From contig NZ_JBHUIO010000009.1 in assembly GCF_042682745.1 (NCBI RefSeq), forward strand, positions 310,001-374,000: a DNA stretch of 64,000 bases, in the 5' to 3' direction. Below, piece by piece: positions 1-12,538 of the stretch (position 1 is its first letter; each line of letters begins with the position of its first letter). The position numbers were made by a program, and so were the translations under genes. The notes beneath the pieces were generated by a model that was given only the letters and a program-made list of their open reading frames with translations, was not told the origin of the DNA and did not search any database. This DNA comes from Tumebacillus_A lipolyticus (GTDB lineage Bacteria > Bacillota > Bacilli > Tumebacillales > Tumebacillaceae).

Positions 1-209
1 CCAGATGCTTGTCCCATCTCCTGCGCCAGAACGTTTTGAAACGAGGTCGCTGTGCGCTCTCCCATCGTGACGATCTGTCGTCGATACGGCTCTCCGTTGA
101 CGCCGCGCGTCGTGTTGGCGTTGGCGATATTTCCGGCGACGACATCGAGGCGCAGGCGCTGTGCTGTCAGACCTGAAGCGCTGATGTTGATACTATCGAA
201 TACTCCCAT
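1..209 (-). CDS. flgC: Flagellar basal-body rod protein FlgC (partial, 3' end outside window)
   Basis: The first 69 or so codons of FlgC are present; the gene runs off the left edge. FlgC is a proximal rod subunit of the flagellar basal body, exported by the flagellar type III system. The N-terminus MGVFDSINISASGLTAQRLR, followed by a VVAGNIANANT stretch, is the rod/hook-family signature that forms the N-terminal coiled coil. It starts 2 bases after the flgB stop, so the two are translationally coupled as the first genes of the fla/che operon. The family assignment is firm; completeness cannot be judged. Confidence 0.95.
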   Translation of the reverse strand, partial: MGVFDSINISASGLTAQRLRLDVVAGNIANANTTRGVNGEPYRRQIVTMGERTATSFQNVLAQEMGQAS

Positions 210-211
210 GC

Positions 212-622
212 TTATCGCTTCCCTTCACTGATCGCATACTTGAGCGTTGCAAACTTGCCGTTGATCCGCTGTGCCAATGCGTTGTAGAGAATTTGATTTT
301 CTGCGAGGTTGGTCATCTCGACGTCGATATCCACATTGTTGCCATCAAGGCGCATCGTCGTGGAAGTATCGGTGACCGTCTCAGGCTTCACCTCAGAGAT
401 CCGATTGGTCCCGATCGCAATGTGTCGCTCGTCTGTTCGACGACCGCTCATCGCAGTTCCTGCCAACACTTGCTGCAGCGTATGTTCAAATGATACATCG
501 CTGCGGTTGAAGTTCGGTGTGTCAATATTCGCAAGATTGTTTGAGATCACTTTCTGTCGCAGGCTAGCGGCATCAAGCGATCGCTCTAGCAATGAGATAG
601 CTCGATTGTTGATAAACGACAT
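212..622 (-). CDS. flgB: Flagellar basal-body rod protein FlgB
   Basis: 136 residues, the normal length for FlgB, a proximal rod component that sits just above the MS ring. Near the N-terminus (about residues 20-40) the motif SNNLANIDTPNF is the family signature also seen in FlgC and the hook proteins; the C-terminus has the usual amphipathic helix (NILYNALAQRINGKF). It lies downstream of codY and its terminator, as in Bacillus subtilis where the fla/che operon begins here. The 210-base gap before the codY stop should contain the operon promoter; I did not see an unambiguous sigma-A box there. Confidence 0.97.
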   Translation of the reverse strand: MSFINNRAISLLERSLDAASLRQKVISNNLANIDTPNFNRSDVSFEHTLQQVLAGTAMSGRRTDERHIAIGTNRISEVKPETVTDTSTTMRLDGNNVDIDVEMTNLAENQILYNALAQRINGKFATLKYAISEGKR

Positions 623-797
623 ACGATCACCCTTATGTTTTGATAGGTATGTATATCTTTCTTCGCGATGTTCGAAAATCCTGCATGATTCGACAACTCA
701 AATTCAAACTGACATTCACCATTTTATAACTATTACTTATATCTTACTAGGGACTTTCGCCCTGACTCGACATTTTTCACACACCCTTCACAGGGAC

Positions 798-825
798 AAA
801 AAAAAGACGCGGTCACGTCCGCGTC
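798..825 (-). terminator. Rho-independent terminator of codY
   Basis: Perfect 7-bp GC-rich stem (806-812 with 819-825), six-base loop, followed on the minus strand by eight T. It begins 8 bases after the codY stop and separates codY from the flagellar operon. Confidence 0.9.
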
Positions 826-832
826 CTGTCGA

Positions 833-1600
833 TCATCTTGACTTCATATCTTCTAACAGCGGGAGCAGTTTGGGGTTCAAGATCTTGATGTGCGTGCCTT
901 TCATCCCCAATGAACGCGCTTCGACTACGCCTGCGCTCTCCAATTTGCGCAGTGCGTTGACGATCACCGAACGCGTGATCCCCACGCGATCTGCGATGCG
1001 AGAGGCGACCAGCAGTCCTTCGCGCCCATTCAGCTCGGCAAAGATGTGGTCGACCGCCTCCAGTTCCGAGTAGGACAGCGATCCGACCGCCATCTGCACA
1101 ATCGTCCGCTCTCGCCCTTCCTGAAGCTTTTTTTGTGAGGTGGCGCGCACCAGCTCAAGCCCGATCAAGGAAGCGCCATACTCGGCGAGCACGAGGTCTT
1201 CCTCTGTCATCGGACCTTTTTGCCTGGTCAGCAACAGCGTCCCCATCCGATCCCCCTGACCGCGGATCGGCACGATTGAGAGGTACGCGCGCTCCTCTGT
1301 CAAGCCAGTGCAAAACGGGGTGTTCTCCTGGATATTGGTGCGTGTAAACTCATGGCTGTACAGCTTGGCGACAAAATCATCCGGCAGGCAGACGCATCCA
1401 TCCGCAGCCTTGGGCAGCTGCGAGATGTCGATCAGCTCAGCTAACGCATGGCCGAGCAGCCTGCCTTTGTCGTCCACCAAAAAAACGTTGGCGAGGATGA
1501 TATCGCGCAAGCTTGCGGTCAGCTCTTCATAGCCGACGCGCATGCCATCTGCACGTTGCAACAATCGATTCATAACCCGCGTTTTGCTCAATAGTTCCAT
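833..1600 (-). CDS. codY: GTP- and isoleucine-sensing global repressor CodY
   Basis: 255 residues, close to the 259 of Bacillus subtilis CodY. The N-terminal GAF-like domain (start MELLSKTRVMNRLLQ) binds branched-chain amino acids; the C-terminal winged helix (about residues 195-245, ASRIADRVGITRSVIVNALR) binds DNA. CodY represses nitrogen, amino-acid and motility genes in rich medium. It is the last gene of the xerC-hslV-hslU-codY group, 30 bases after hslU, with an AGGAGGGT ribosome binding site placed about 12 bases from the ATG. Its own terminator follows. Nothing unusual was seen. Confidence 0.99.
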   Translation of the reverse strand: MELLSKTRVMNRLLQRADGMRVGYEELTASLRDIILANVFLVDDKGRLLGHALAELIDISQLPKAADGCVCLPDDFVAKLYSHEFTRTNIQENTPFCTGLTEERAYLSIVPIRGQGDRMGTLLLTRQKGPMTEEDLVLAEYGASLIGLELVRATSQKKLQEGRERTIVQMAVGSLSYSELEAVDHIFAELNGREGLLVASRIADRVGITRSVIVNALRKLESAGVVEARSLGMKGTHIKILNPKLLPLLEDMKSR

Positions 1601-1630
1601 ATCAGCCTGGTACCCTCCTGAGGTAAATTC

Positions 1631-3037
<1,407 letters not shown>

Positions 3038-3054
3038 CTCTCGTTCCCCCTCCT

Positions 3055-3600
<546 letters not shown>

Positions 3601-3617
3601 CGTTCCGTCCCCTCTCG

Positions 3618-4538
3618 TCATGCCCGCGGATGGGCCATTGTGTAAACACGCTCCAGATGTTCGCGAGTCGTGTGTGTGTAGATCTGGGTGCTGGACAGGC
3701 TGACATGCCCGAGCAGCTCTTGCACGACGCGCAAATCTGCTCCGTTGTCGAGCAGATGGGTTGCAAACGTGTGTCGCAACGTGTGCGGGGAGACCTTTTG
3801 CATCCCCGCTAGCTGGACGACATATTTGTCCAAAATGCGCCGCACGCTCCGATCGGACAACCTCGTCCCGCGATGGTTGAGAAAGAGGGGATTGCCATCT
3901 CCTTCCCCCTGCTTGCGGAGCACCGGCCATGCGTCTTGCAAATAGCGTTCCAGCGCATCGATCGCCTGCTGCCCGAGCAAGACGTAGCGCTCTTTCGCGC
4001 CCTTGCCGTAAACGAGCGCCGCGCCTACCTCCAGATCGAGGTCGGCGATGTCCAGCCCCACGCATTCGCCGACCCGCACGCCAGACGCATACAGCAGCTC
4101 CAGCAGCGCCTTGTCGCGCAGCCCGAGCGGCGTCGAGAGGTCTGGCGCGCCCATCAACCGCTCGACAGCATCGATGTACAAAAAGTTGGGCAACCGCCGC
4201 TCCAGCTTTGGCAGATGCACACCTTTTGCCGGGTTCTGCTCGACAAGTCCTTCGCGGCGCAAGAATTCAAAAAACGAGCGGAGGGCCGAAATCTTGCGCG
4301 CGATCGTCTTTTTCTCCCGGTCGCGCGCCATGCGACCGACAAACGTGCGAACGTCCACATGTCCGATCTGGTCAAACGAGGAGCGCCCTTCTCGCCGCAT
4401 AAACTCGATAAACTGTTCCAGGTCGGAGAAATAATGGTCGAGGGTGTGGTCAGAAACTCTTTTCTCCACCGCAAGATACTGCATGTACAAATCCACCAGA
4501 TGATCGATCACCGGTGAATCGGCATGTTTTTGCTCCAT
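3618..4538 (-). CDS. xerC: Tyrosine recombinase XerC (CodV)
   Basis: 306 residues from the ATG preceded by AGGTGGGGAG; an in-frame ATG eight codons upstream lacks a site. Site-specific recombinase that resolves chromosome dimers at dif together with XerD. N-terminal SAM-like core-binding domain (residues 1-95), C-terminal catalytic domain with Arg in YASGVRVGE, HTLRHTFATHLL (His-x-x-Arg), LLGHVSLSSTQIYTH (His and the nucleophilic Tyr). It heads the hslVU-codY group, the CodV position of Bacillus subtilis, which favours XerC over an integrase of a mobile element. Confidence 0.96.
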   Translation of the reverse strand: MEQKHADSPVIDHLVDLYMQYLAVEKRVSDHTLDHYFSDLEQFIEFMRREGRSSFDQIGHVDVRTFVGRMARDREKKTIARKISALRSFFEFLRREGLVEQNPAKGVHLPKLERRLPNFLYIDAVERLMGAPDLSTPLGLRDKALLELLYASGVRVGECVGLDIADLDLEVGAALVYGKGAKERYVLLGQQAIDALERYLQDAWPVLRKQGEGDGNPLFLNHRGTRLSDRSVRRILDKYVVQLAGMQKVSPHTLRHTFATHLLDNGADLRVVQELLGHVSLSSTQIYTHTTREHLERVYTMAHPRA

Positions 4539-4654
4539 CGCTCTCCCCACCTTTTTCTGCAACCCTATGTGAACGCGATTCGATTTAGACCCGAGCTGAC
4601 CGCATGCGGCAGCCGGTTCGCCTTCCCCGCTTTGCGATCATCGCGCCGTTTCGC

Positions 4655-5968
4655 TCAGAGCTGATGTTCCGTTTGAAAAGCTTGCAGGCTCTCCAGCGCA
4701 CGGTCTGCAATCATTTGATTTTTTTCCTGCTTGTTGCGGATCTTTTTCGCAAGCGGTGGCAACAGTCCGAACGTCGCGTTCATCGGCTGGAAGTTTTTCG
4801 CGCTGGTGTGCGTGATGTAATAGGCGAGCGATCCGATCGCCGTATCGCGCGGGAAGACCAGCGGCTCCTGCCCATCGAGGAGGCGGCAGGCGTTGATCCC
4901 GGCGATCAGACCGGCAGCTGCCGATTCGACATACCCTTCCACACCGGTGATCTGGCCTGCGAAGAACAGGCTGTTGCGCTGCTTGGTCTGGTAGGTCTGT
5001 TGCAGGAAGTTGGGTGAGTTGATGTACGTGTTGCGGTGCATGACACCATAGCGCACGATCTCCGCGTTCTCAAGACCCGGGATCATCTGGAAGATGCGGC
5101 TCTGCTCGCCCCACTTCAGGTGCGTCTGGAAGCCGACCATGTTGTACAGCGTCGCGGAGGCGTTATCTTGGCGAAGCTGGACGACCGCATACGGCTCTTT
5201 GCCAGTGCGCGGATCGGGCAGGCCCACCGGTTTGAGCGGGCCGAACAGCATGGTCTGACGGCCGCGGGTCGCCATCACTTCAACCGGCATACAGCCTTCG
5301 AAGAAGACCTCTTTTTCAAACTCTTTGAGCGGCACGACCTCCGCGCTGACCAACGCATCGTAAAAGCGATCGAACTCCTCGCGAGACATCGGGCAGTTGA
5401 TATAGGCCGCTTCCCCTTTGTCGTAGCGAGACGCGATGTACACCTTGTCAAAGTCGATCGACTCTTTGTTGATGATCGGAGCGGCCGCATCGTAGAAGTA
5501 CAGATACTCCTCTCCGGTCAAGTTCAGGATCGCCCGCGAGAGATCAGGAGAGGTGAGCGGACCGCTCGCGATGATGACGATGCCCTCTTGCGGAATCTCG
5601 GTAAGCTCTTCGCGGATGACGTTGATGTTCGGATGCTCCTGCACGCGGCGAGTCACCTCTGCAGAAAACGTATCGCGGTCGACCGCGAGCGCTCCGCCAG
5701 CCGGAACGGCCGTTTTGTCAGCCGAGCTGATGATCACCGAATCGAGGCGGCGCATCTCCTCTTTGAGCAGGCCGACCGCGTTGGTCAGGCTTGCTCCGCG
5801 CAAGGAATTCGAGCAGACAAGCTCAGCAAAATTGTCCGTTTTATGCGCATCGGTTGCACGAACGGGGCGCATTTCATACAGGTTGACGCGGTGGCCGCGC
5901 TTGGCGATCTGCCAAGCTGCCTCCGTACCTGCTAGCCCTGCCCCGATGACTGTGATTGGTTGTGTCAT
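4655..5968 (-). CDS. trmFO: Methylenetetrahydrofolate-tRNA-(uracil-54-C5)-methyltransferase TrmFO
   Basis: 437 residues. Folate- and FAD-dependent enzyme that makes ribothymidine at position 54 of the tRNA T loop in Gram-positive bacteria. FAD-binding Rossmann motif GAGLAG is at residues 9-14, and the family block ELVCSNSLRG lies near residue 50. A second conserved block FAGQITGVEGYVESAAAGL is near residue 340. Preceded by AAGGGAGCTG. It sits 26-43 bases after topA, with a hairpin between, and 116 bases before xerC, the standard topA-trmFO-xerC order. No missing residues seen. Confidence 0.98.
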   Translation of the reverse strand: MTQPITVIGAGLAGTEAAWQIAKRGHRVNLYEMRPVRATDAHKTDNFAELVCSNSLRGASLTNAVGLLKEEMRRLDSVIISSADKTAVPAGGALAVDRDTFSAEVTRRVQEHPNINVIREELTEIPQEGIVIIASGPLTSPDLSRAILNLTGEEYLYFYDAAAPIINKESIDFDKVYIASRYDKGEAAYINCPMSREEFDRFYDALVSAEVVPLKEFEKEVFFEGCMPVEVMATRGRQTMLFGPLKPVGLPDPRTGKEPYAVVQLRQDNASATLYNMVGFQTHLKWGEQSRIFQMIPGLENAEIVRYGVMHRNTYINSPNFLQQTYQTKQRNSLFFAGQITGVEGYVESAAAGLIAGINACRLLDGQEPLVFPRDTAIGSLAYYITHTSAKNFQPMNATFGLLPPLAKKIRNKQEKNQMIADRALESLQAFQTEHQL

Positions 5969-5993
5969 GCTGTCAGCTCCCTTCAGTGCCGAT

Positions 5994-6010
5994 AAAAAGA
6001 CAGGGGCAAA

Positions 6011-6021
<11 letters not shown>
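5994..6021 (-). terminator. Hairpin with short T run overlapping the topA stop
   Basis: Perfect 8-bp stem (5999-6006 with 6014-6021) whose loop contains the topA TAG, followed by five T on the minus strand. Only 25 bases remain before the trmFO start, so it would act as a partial terminator within the operon. Confidence 0.6.
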
Positions 6022-8119
<2,098 letters not shown>

Positions 8120-8232
8120 GACCCTCTCCCCCTTTCTTTATGTAATAGAATGCGTTTTCATTTGAAACTCGGGATGCTATGTACCAATATATATCACCTG
8201 TTTGCTTTTTGTCACGACCTATCGCGATTTTT

Positions 8233-8388
8233 TTAGGCGAACTCCTGCCATAGTAATATCCAATCCCGGGTGTGCTCAAACCAAGTTTTCAGAGAAAATC
8301 GAAGATCGAATCCCCTCGCTTCCCGCATCCTGCAACACTTTGCCCGACCGATCGATCGCATTCCTTCAATAATAAGCAGGTCGGGCAT
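8233..8388 (-). CDS. Possible small protein between dprA and topA
   Basis: 51 residues, not recognised. The only support is a good ribosome binding site (AAGGAG, 7 bases before the ATG of MPDLLIIEGMR) and its position in the same direction 60 bases after dprA and 113 bases before topA. The product is basic, with two adjacent cysteines and a tryptophan-rich C-terminus (KTWFEHTRDWILLW); there is no clear membrane segment or motif. It is the only candidate content for the 330-base interval. It could be a chance frame; conservation in relatives would decide. Confidence 0.35.
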   Translation of the reverse strand: MPDLLIIEGMRSIGRAKCCRMREARGFDLRFSLKTWFEHTRDWILLWQEFA

Positions 8389-8448
8389 CGGACGCTCCTT
8401 TTCGCCTCGATGCCCTGTGCCCACAGTATCGGAAATCTCGTGCGATCA

Positions 8449-9537
8449 TCAGTCCCGCAGCCAAAAGCGGTTGCCCGGCAGCGCGACGATGCACCCTTGC
8501 AACTGCAAGCGAAGCAAGGTCGTGTGTAAAGCTCCCGGAGGAAGACCGGTGCAGGCTAGCAGCTGATCGAGATGCTTCTCTCGTTCATCAAAAGCGCGCA
8601 AGAGAAGCTGAGCATCTCGATCGAGCGGGGGCAGGGACGTTTTTTCTGTAGGTGTTGGTTGCGGGGTGAGCCGGTAGTCTTCGAGGATGTCAGCAGCGGT
8701 GATGACCAGCTTAGCTCCTTGCTGGATCAAGCGGTTGGTGCCAGCGCTCGATCGAGCGGTGATCTGCCCTGGTATCGCGTATACATCTCGGCCTTGTTCG
8801 AGCGCTTGATCTGCGGTGATCAACGATCCGCTTTTCTCCCCCGCTTCCACCACCAGCGTCCCGCTGGCCAGACCTGCGATGATGCGGTTGCGAATCGGAA
8901 AGTTTTGCGGCAAAGCGTGCGTCTGTGGAGCCCATTCAGAGATGACCGCCCCGCCGCCGCCTGCAATCTCTTGCGCCAGTCGAACGTTTTCTCGCGGATA
9001 GATCTGCGACAGCCCGCTGCCGAGCACAGCGATCGTCCGCCCCTTCGCTTGCAACGTCGCTTGATGAGCGATCGTATCGATGCCTCTCGCCAAACCTGAG
9101 ACGATCGTCATGCCGCCTGCGACCAGTGCGAAGATCAACTTTTCGGTCACAGCTCGCCCGTAGGTGGTCGATGTCCGCGAACCGACCACAGCAAGCGCCT
9201 GATCGCCTGTAGGAGGAAGCGTGCCGATGATGAACAGGCCGGCTGGCGGATCGTAGATCGACAGCAGAGCGGCAGGGTACTCCGCATCCGCTTGGGAGAT
9301 GTAGCAGATTCCAGCCGTCTTCAGCTCGCTCCGCAAGCGAATGGGGTCAAAAGTCGCGCGGGCAAGCGAGAGCGAATGCGCCATCCGCTTGCGAACGCCT
9401 GCGCCACGCTGCATCTCCGCCGCATCCGCCTCCCAGACCAACCGCCAGTCACCAAAATGGTCGATCAATCTTCGAATCGAAACAGCGCCGACACCTGGCG
9501 TCATCGAAAGCCAAAGCAAAATGTCCTGATCGCGCAT
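8449..9537 (-). CDS. dprA: DNA-processing protein DprA (Smf)
   Basis: 362 residues. Binds incoming single-stranded DNA during transformation and loads RecA. The extended Rossmann fold carries the conserved VVGSRTSTTYGR (about residue 115), SGLARGIDTIAH, GSGLSQIYPREN and FPIRNRIIAGL blocks. A helix-hairpin-helix-like N-terminus (TPGVGAVSIRRLI) and a C-terminal winged-helix-like segment complete the usual layout. ATG behind AGGAGGAG. Preceded by sucD and its terminator, followed by topA, as in Bacillus. Other competence genes are not in the window apart from yifB, which is only distantly placed. Confidence 0.98.
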   Translation of the reverse strand: MRDQDILLWLSMTPGVGAVSIRRLIDHFGDWRLVWEADAAEMQRGAGVRKRMAHSLSLARATFDPIRLRSELKTAGICYISQADAEYPAALLSIYDPPAGLFIIGTLPPTGDQALAVVGSRTSTTYGRAVTEKLIFALVAGGMTIVSGLARGIDTIAHQATLQAKGRTIAVLGSGLSQIYPRENVRLAQEIAGGGGAVISEWAPQTHALPQNFPIRNRIIAGLASGTLVVEAGEKSGSLITADQALEQGRDVYAIPGQITARSSAGTNRLIQQGAKLVITAADILEDYRLTPQPTPTEKTSLPPLDRDAQLLLRAFDEREKHLDQLLACTGLPPGALHTTLLRLQLQGCIVALPGNRFWLRD

Positions 9538-9565
9538 GAGGCTCCTCCTCTTCAGGTCTGTTCAG

Positions 9566-9598
9566 ATAAAAAAGAGAGACTCACGGGGAGTCTCTCTT
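9566..9598 (-). terminator. Terminator of the sucCD operon
   Basis: Perfect 10-bp stem (9572-9581 with 9589-9598), seven-base loop and a run of T on the minus strand, placed 46 bases after the sucD stop and before dprA. Confidence 0.9.
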
Positions 9599-9643
9599 GC
9601 TGATCGCATCGAAATGTGCGATGGAGCGTATGATGAAAAGTTC

Positions 9644-10546
9644 TTACTTCACAGTCACTTTATCGAGCATGCCTTTTTCCTTGAGCAGTTCGACCATCGT
9701 CGAGCCCAGATCGGACGGGGTCGGAGCTACGCGGATGCCCGCAGCTTCCATCGCTGCGATCTTTTCAGCCGCAGTGCCTTTGCCGCCGGAGATGATCGCA
9801 CCAGCATGGCCCATGCGCTTGCCAGGAGGTGCGGTTGCGCCTGCGATGAAGCCGACGACCGGCTTGGTGCAGTTCGCCTTGATCCACTCTGCCGCTTCCT
9901 CTTCCGCCGTCCCGCCGATTTCGCCGATCATGATGATCGCGTCAGTATCTGGGTCGTTTTGGAACAGCTCCAAGACGTCGATAAAGTTGGTGCCGTTGAC
10001 CGGGTCGCCACCGATGCCGACCGCAGTCGATTGACCGATGTTTTGGGTGGTCAATTGGTAGACCGCTTCATAGGTCAAAGTACCGGAGCGAGAAACGACG
10101 CCCACGCGCCCCGGAGTGTGGATGTAACCTGGCATGATGCCGATCTTGCATTCGCCCGGCGTGATGACGCCTGGGCAGTTCGGGCCGATCAGTCGAGTGC
10201 GCTTGCCTTCCATGTAACGGCGCACTTTGACCATGTCGATCACCGGGATGCCTTCGGTGATGCAGATGACAAGATCGAGATCTGCGTCGACCGCTTCCAT
10301 GATCGAGTCTGCCGCATATGCTGGCGGAACGTAGACGACCGAAACGTTTGCGCCGGTCGCTTCTTTCGCTTCCACGACCGTGTTGAAGATCGGAATGCCT
10401 TCGATTTCGGTGCCGCCCTTGCCCGGGGTTACACCTGCAACCATGTTCGTGCCGTATTCAACCGCTTGTTGAGTATGAAAAAGGCCTGTTTTACCCGTGA
10501 TGCCTTGGGTCATGACCTTCGTATCCTTGTTGATCAAGATAGACAT
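9644..10546 (-). CDS. sucD: Succinyl-CoA ligase (ADP-forming) alpha subunit
   Basis: 300 residues. TCA-cycle enzyme converting succinyl-CoA and ADP to succinate and ATP. CoA-binding Rossmann domain at the N-terminus (INKDTKVMTQGITGKTG), then the ligase domain with the phosphorylated His in RMGHAGAIISGGKGTA (about residue 247). Starts 24 bases after sucC with AAGGAGGA, so the two subunits are cotranslated. The terminator lies just downstream. Full length with no missing key residue. Confidence 0.99.
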   Translation of the reverse strand: MSILINKDTKVMTQGITGKTGLFHTQQAVEYGTNMVAGVTPGKGGTEIEGIPIFNTVVEAKEATGANVSVVYVPPAYAADSIMEAVDADLDLVICITEGIPVIDMVKVRRYMEGKRTRLIGPNCPGVITPGECKIGIMPGYIHTPGRVGVVSRSGTLTYEAVYQLTTQNIGQSTAVGIGGDPVNGTNFIDVLELFQNDPDTDAIIMIGEIGGTAEEEAAEWIKANCTKPVVGFIAGATAPPGKRMGHAGAIISGGKGTAAEKIAAMEAAGIRVAPTPSDLGSTMVELLKEKGMLDKVTVK

Positions 10547-10570
10547 TAGGTTATCCTCCTTCGCTCGTTA

Positions 10571-11728
10571 TTACTTCACCAGTGCGACGATCTTCTGTGC
10601 AGCGTCAGCCAAGCTGTCTGCCGCTACGATGTTCAGACCGGAATCGTTCAGCATCTTTTTGCCCAACTCGACGTTCGTGCCTTCAAGGCGCACGACGAGC
10701 GGGTGTTTGAGGCCGAGCTCTTTCGCAGCTGCGATTACCCCTTCTGCGATCGTGTCACACCTCATGATACCGCCGAAGATGTTGACCAAGATCCCTTTGA
10801 CGTTCTCGTCAGACAGGATGATCTTGAACGCTTCCGTCACCTTCTCCTTGGTCGCGCCGCCCCCAACGTCGAGGAAGTTCGCCGGTGTGCCGCCAAAGTG
10901 TTGGATGGTATCCATCGTCGCCATCGCGAGACCTGCACCGTTTACCATGCAACCGATGTTGCCATCGAGCGCGATGTAGGTCAGGTCAAACTTGGACGCT
11001 TCGATCTCTTTCGGATCTTCTTCATCGAGGTCGCGCAGTTCCGAGATGTCAGCATGGCGGTACAGCGCGTTGGAGTCGAAGTTCAGCTTCGCATCCAGCG
11101 CGACCACGCGGCCATCGCCGGTGACGACGAGCGGGTTGATCTCTGCGATCGAGCAGTCGTTGTCAACAAACGCGTTGTACAGTGCGGTCATGAACTTCAC
11201 CGCTTGGTTGACCAGCTCTTTCGGAATGTTGATCGCGAATGCGAGCTTTTTCGCTTGGAACGGAGCGAGGCCGATAGCCGGGTCGATCGCTTCTTTGAAG
11301 ATCTTCTCCGGAGTTGCTGCTGCCACTTCCTCGATCTCGGTGCCGCCCTCTTCGGACGCCATCATCACGACGCGCTGCGTCGCGCGGTCGACGACCAGGC
11401 CGATGTAGTACTCTTTTTTGATGTCGGACAGCTCTTCGATCAAGAGACGCTTGACCACTTTGCCTTCCGGACCGGTTTGGTGGGTGACGAGAGTCATGCC
11501 CAGGATCTGCTCTGCGTATGTACGAACTTCGTCCACGCTCTTGCCGAGCTTAACGCCGCCTGCTTTGCCACGGCCGCCCGCGTGGATCTGTGCTTTCACT
11601 ACAGCTTTGCCGCCCAACTCTTGAGCGATCTCCACTGCTTCATCTACCGTAAAGGCCACGCGGCCGTTCGGAACCGCGACGCCATACTTTTTCAAGACAG
11701 CTTTGCCTTGATACTCATGGATGTTCAT
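10571..11728 (-). CDS. sucC: Succinyl-CoA ligase (ADP-forming) beta subunit
   Basis: 385 residues from MNIHEYQGKAVLKKYG, which follows the very strong site GGAGGAGGAAG; the open frame extends upstream but without a better start. ATP-grasp fold (residues 1-240, with KAQIHAGGRGKAGGVK) and C-terminal flavodoxin-like domain with NIFGGIMRCDTIA, the nucleotide/His-loop contact region. Forms the heterodimer or heterotetramer with SucD in the cytoplasm. Upstream lies a small zinc-ribbon gene; the sucC promoter probably lies in the 107-base gap between them. Confidence 0.99.
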   Translation of the reverse strand: MNIHEYQGKAVLKKYGVAVPNGRVAFTVDEAVEIAQELGGKAVVKAQIHAGGRGKAGGVKLGKSVDEVRTYAEQILGMTLVTHQTGPEGKVVKRLLIEELSDIKKEYYIGLVVDRATQRVVMMASEEGGTEIEEVAAATPEKIFKEAIDPAIGLAPFQAKKLAFAINIPKELVNQAVKFMTALYNAFVDNDCSIAEINPLVVTGDGRVVALDAKLNFDSNALYRHADISELRDLDEEDPKEIEASKFDLTYIALDGNIGCMVNGAGLAMATMDTIQHFGGTPANFLDVGGGATKEKVTEAFKIILSDENVKGILVNIFGGIMRCDTIAEGVIAAAKELGLKHPLVVRLEGTNVELGKKMLNDSGLNIVAADSLADAAQKIVALVK

Positions 11729-11835
11729 TCCGCTTCCTCCTCCACTCGTTTCGTGAAAAATGGTACAATGCCAACACTTTATATTCGACTTGACTCGATG
11801 CAATCCTGCAAGAAACGACATGTAATGACAATTTC

Positions 11836-12000
11836 TTATCGGTATTTCTGTTCGCTTTCGAACTGCACTTTTCGCTGGCACGGATCACAGATAAACGTGG
11901 CACTGCCAGCTTTGGCGGCTTGTAACTGCTCGATGGACGATGCTTCTGCCTGATGAGTCGTGCCACAAAGCGAACAGCGGAGCGTATACTCTTGATTCAT
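11836..12000 (-). CDS. Small zinc-ribbon protein, DUF2197/YlaI-like
   Basis: 54 residues reading MNQEYTLRCSLCGTT through EKYR-like basic C-terminus (actual end EQKYR). Two Cys-x-x-Cys knuckles (residues 9-12 and 38-41) about 26 residues apart predict one bound zinc. Size and spacing recall the YlaI/DUF2197 family of Bacillales, whose function is unknown. ATG preceded by AAAGGGG at 8-9 bases. It lies alone upstream of sucC in the same direction. The coding call rests on the paired Cys motifs and the ribosome binding site; the family name is a suggestion from memory. Confidence 0.75.
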   Translation of the reverse strand: MNQEYTLRCSLCGTTHQAEASSIEQLQAAKAGSATFICDPCQRKVQFESEQKYR

Positions 12001-12077
12001 CTGACGACACCCCTTTGAATGGATTCAGATGATGGTAGTATGCTGCTTCCTCACCTTTGAAATGCCTGTACGGTGTA

Positions 12078-12314
12078 CTAGTTCAGTTTCTTGACCGGCT
12101 TGTCGATCAGGCCAGACTTGTCGCTCGACCATTCATGCTGATCCATGATGTCGAGAATGCGGGCGATCACGTCTGCGATCGTATCACGACCGTACAATTC
12201 GTCCCCCAATTCCTTTTCCATCGCGTCAATCTGTTCGGTGACAAACTGCTCGTCGAGGTACAGCTCATCCACGACCTTTTTGATCACCATCGCGCGAACG
12301 GCAGCTTTATCCAT
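12078..12314 (-). CDS. Conserved-looking small acidic protein, function unknown
   Basis: 78 residues, not recognised. The sequence is helical and acidic (MDKAAVRAMVIKKVVDELYL, then DIMDQHEWSSDKSGLIDKP), soluble, without cysteines or membrane segments. ATG lies behind GAAGGGGGG, and a near-consensus sigma-A promoter (TTGTCT, 17 bases, TATAAT) ends about 35 bases upstream, so this is very likely a real, separately transcribed gene. It precedes the YlaI-like gene and sucC in the same direction with gaps of about 75 bases. No function can be given. Confidence 0.75.
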   Translation of the reverse strand: MDKAAVRAMVIKKVVDELYLDEQFVTEQIDAMEKELGDELYGRDTIADVIARILDIMDQHEWSSDKSGLIDKPVKKLN

Positions 12315-12348
12315 CCGCTAAGCCCCCCTTCCACACTCATCCTTCACT

Positions 12349-12377
12349 ATTATATCCATCAAGTTTCAACTAGACAA
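12349..12377 (-). promoter_or_regulatory. Sigma-A promoter of the 78-residue gene
   Basis: Minus-strand TTGTCT (12372-12377), 17-base spacer, TATAAT (12349-12354), a perfect -10 box. The predicted start of transcription lies about 25 bases upstream of the ATG. Confidence 0.75.
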
Positions 12378-12538
12378 ACGTTCCGACATTGTCTTAATTT
12401 TCTCATCATTTCCGCCTCTTCTTGTCGATGCGAGGCGCACGATCAGATCGAACCGCTTGCCTTCCGAAATGCGTCGCGATCCGTTCGAAACGGCCTTTCC
12501 ACGACCGCGAATCCTCCTGCCGCGAGCTTGCGCATCTG

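Noticed and set aside
9536..10549. Plus-strand open frame of over 330 codons opposite sucD
   Set aside because: Exact antisense of the conserved sucD with Asp/Arg-rich composition; no family resemblance.
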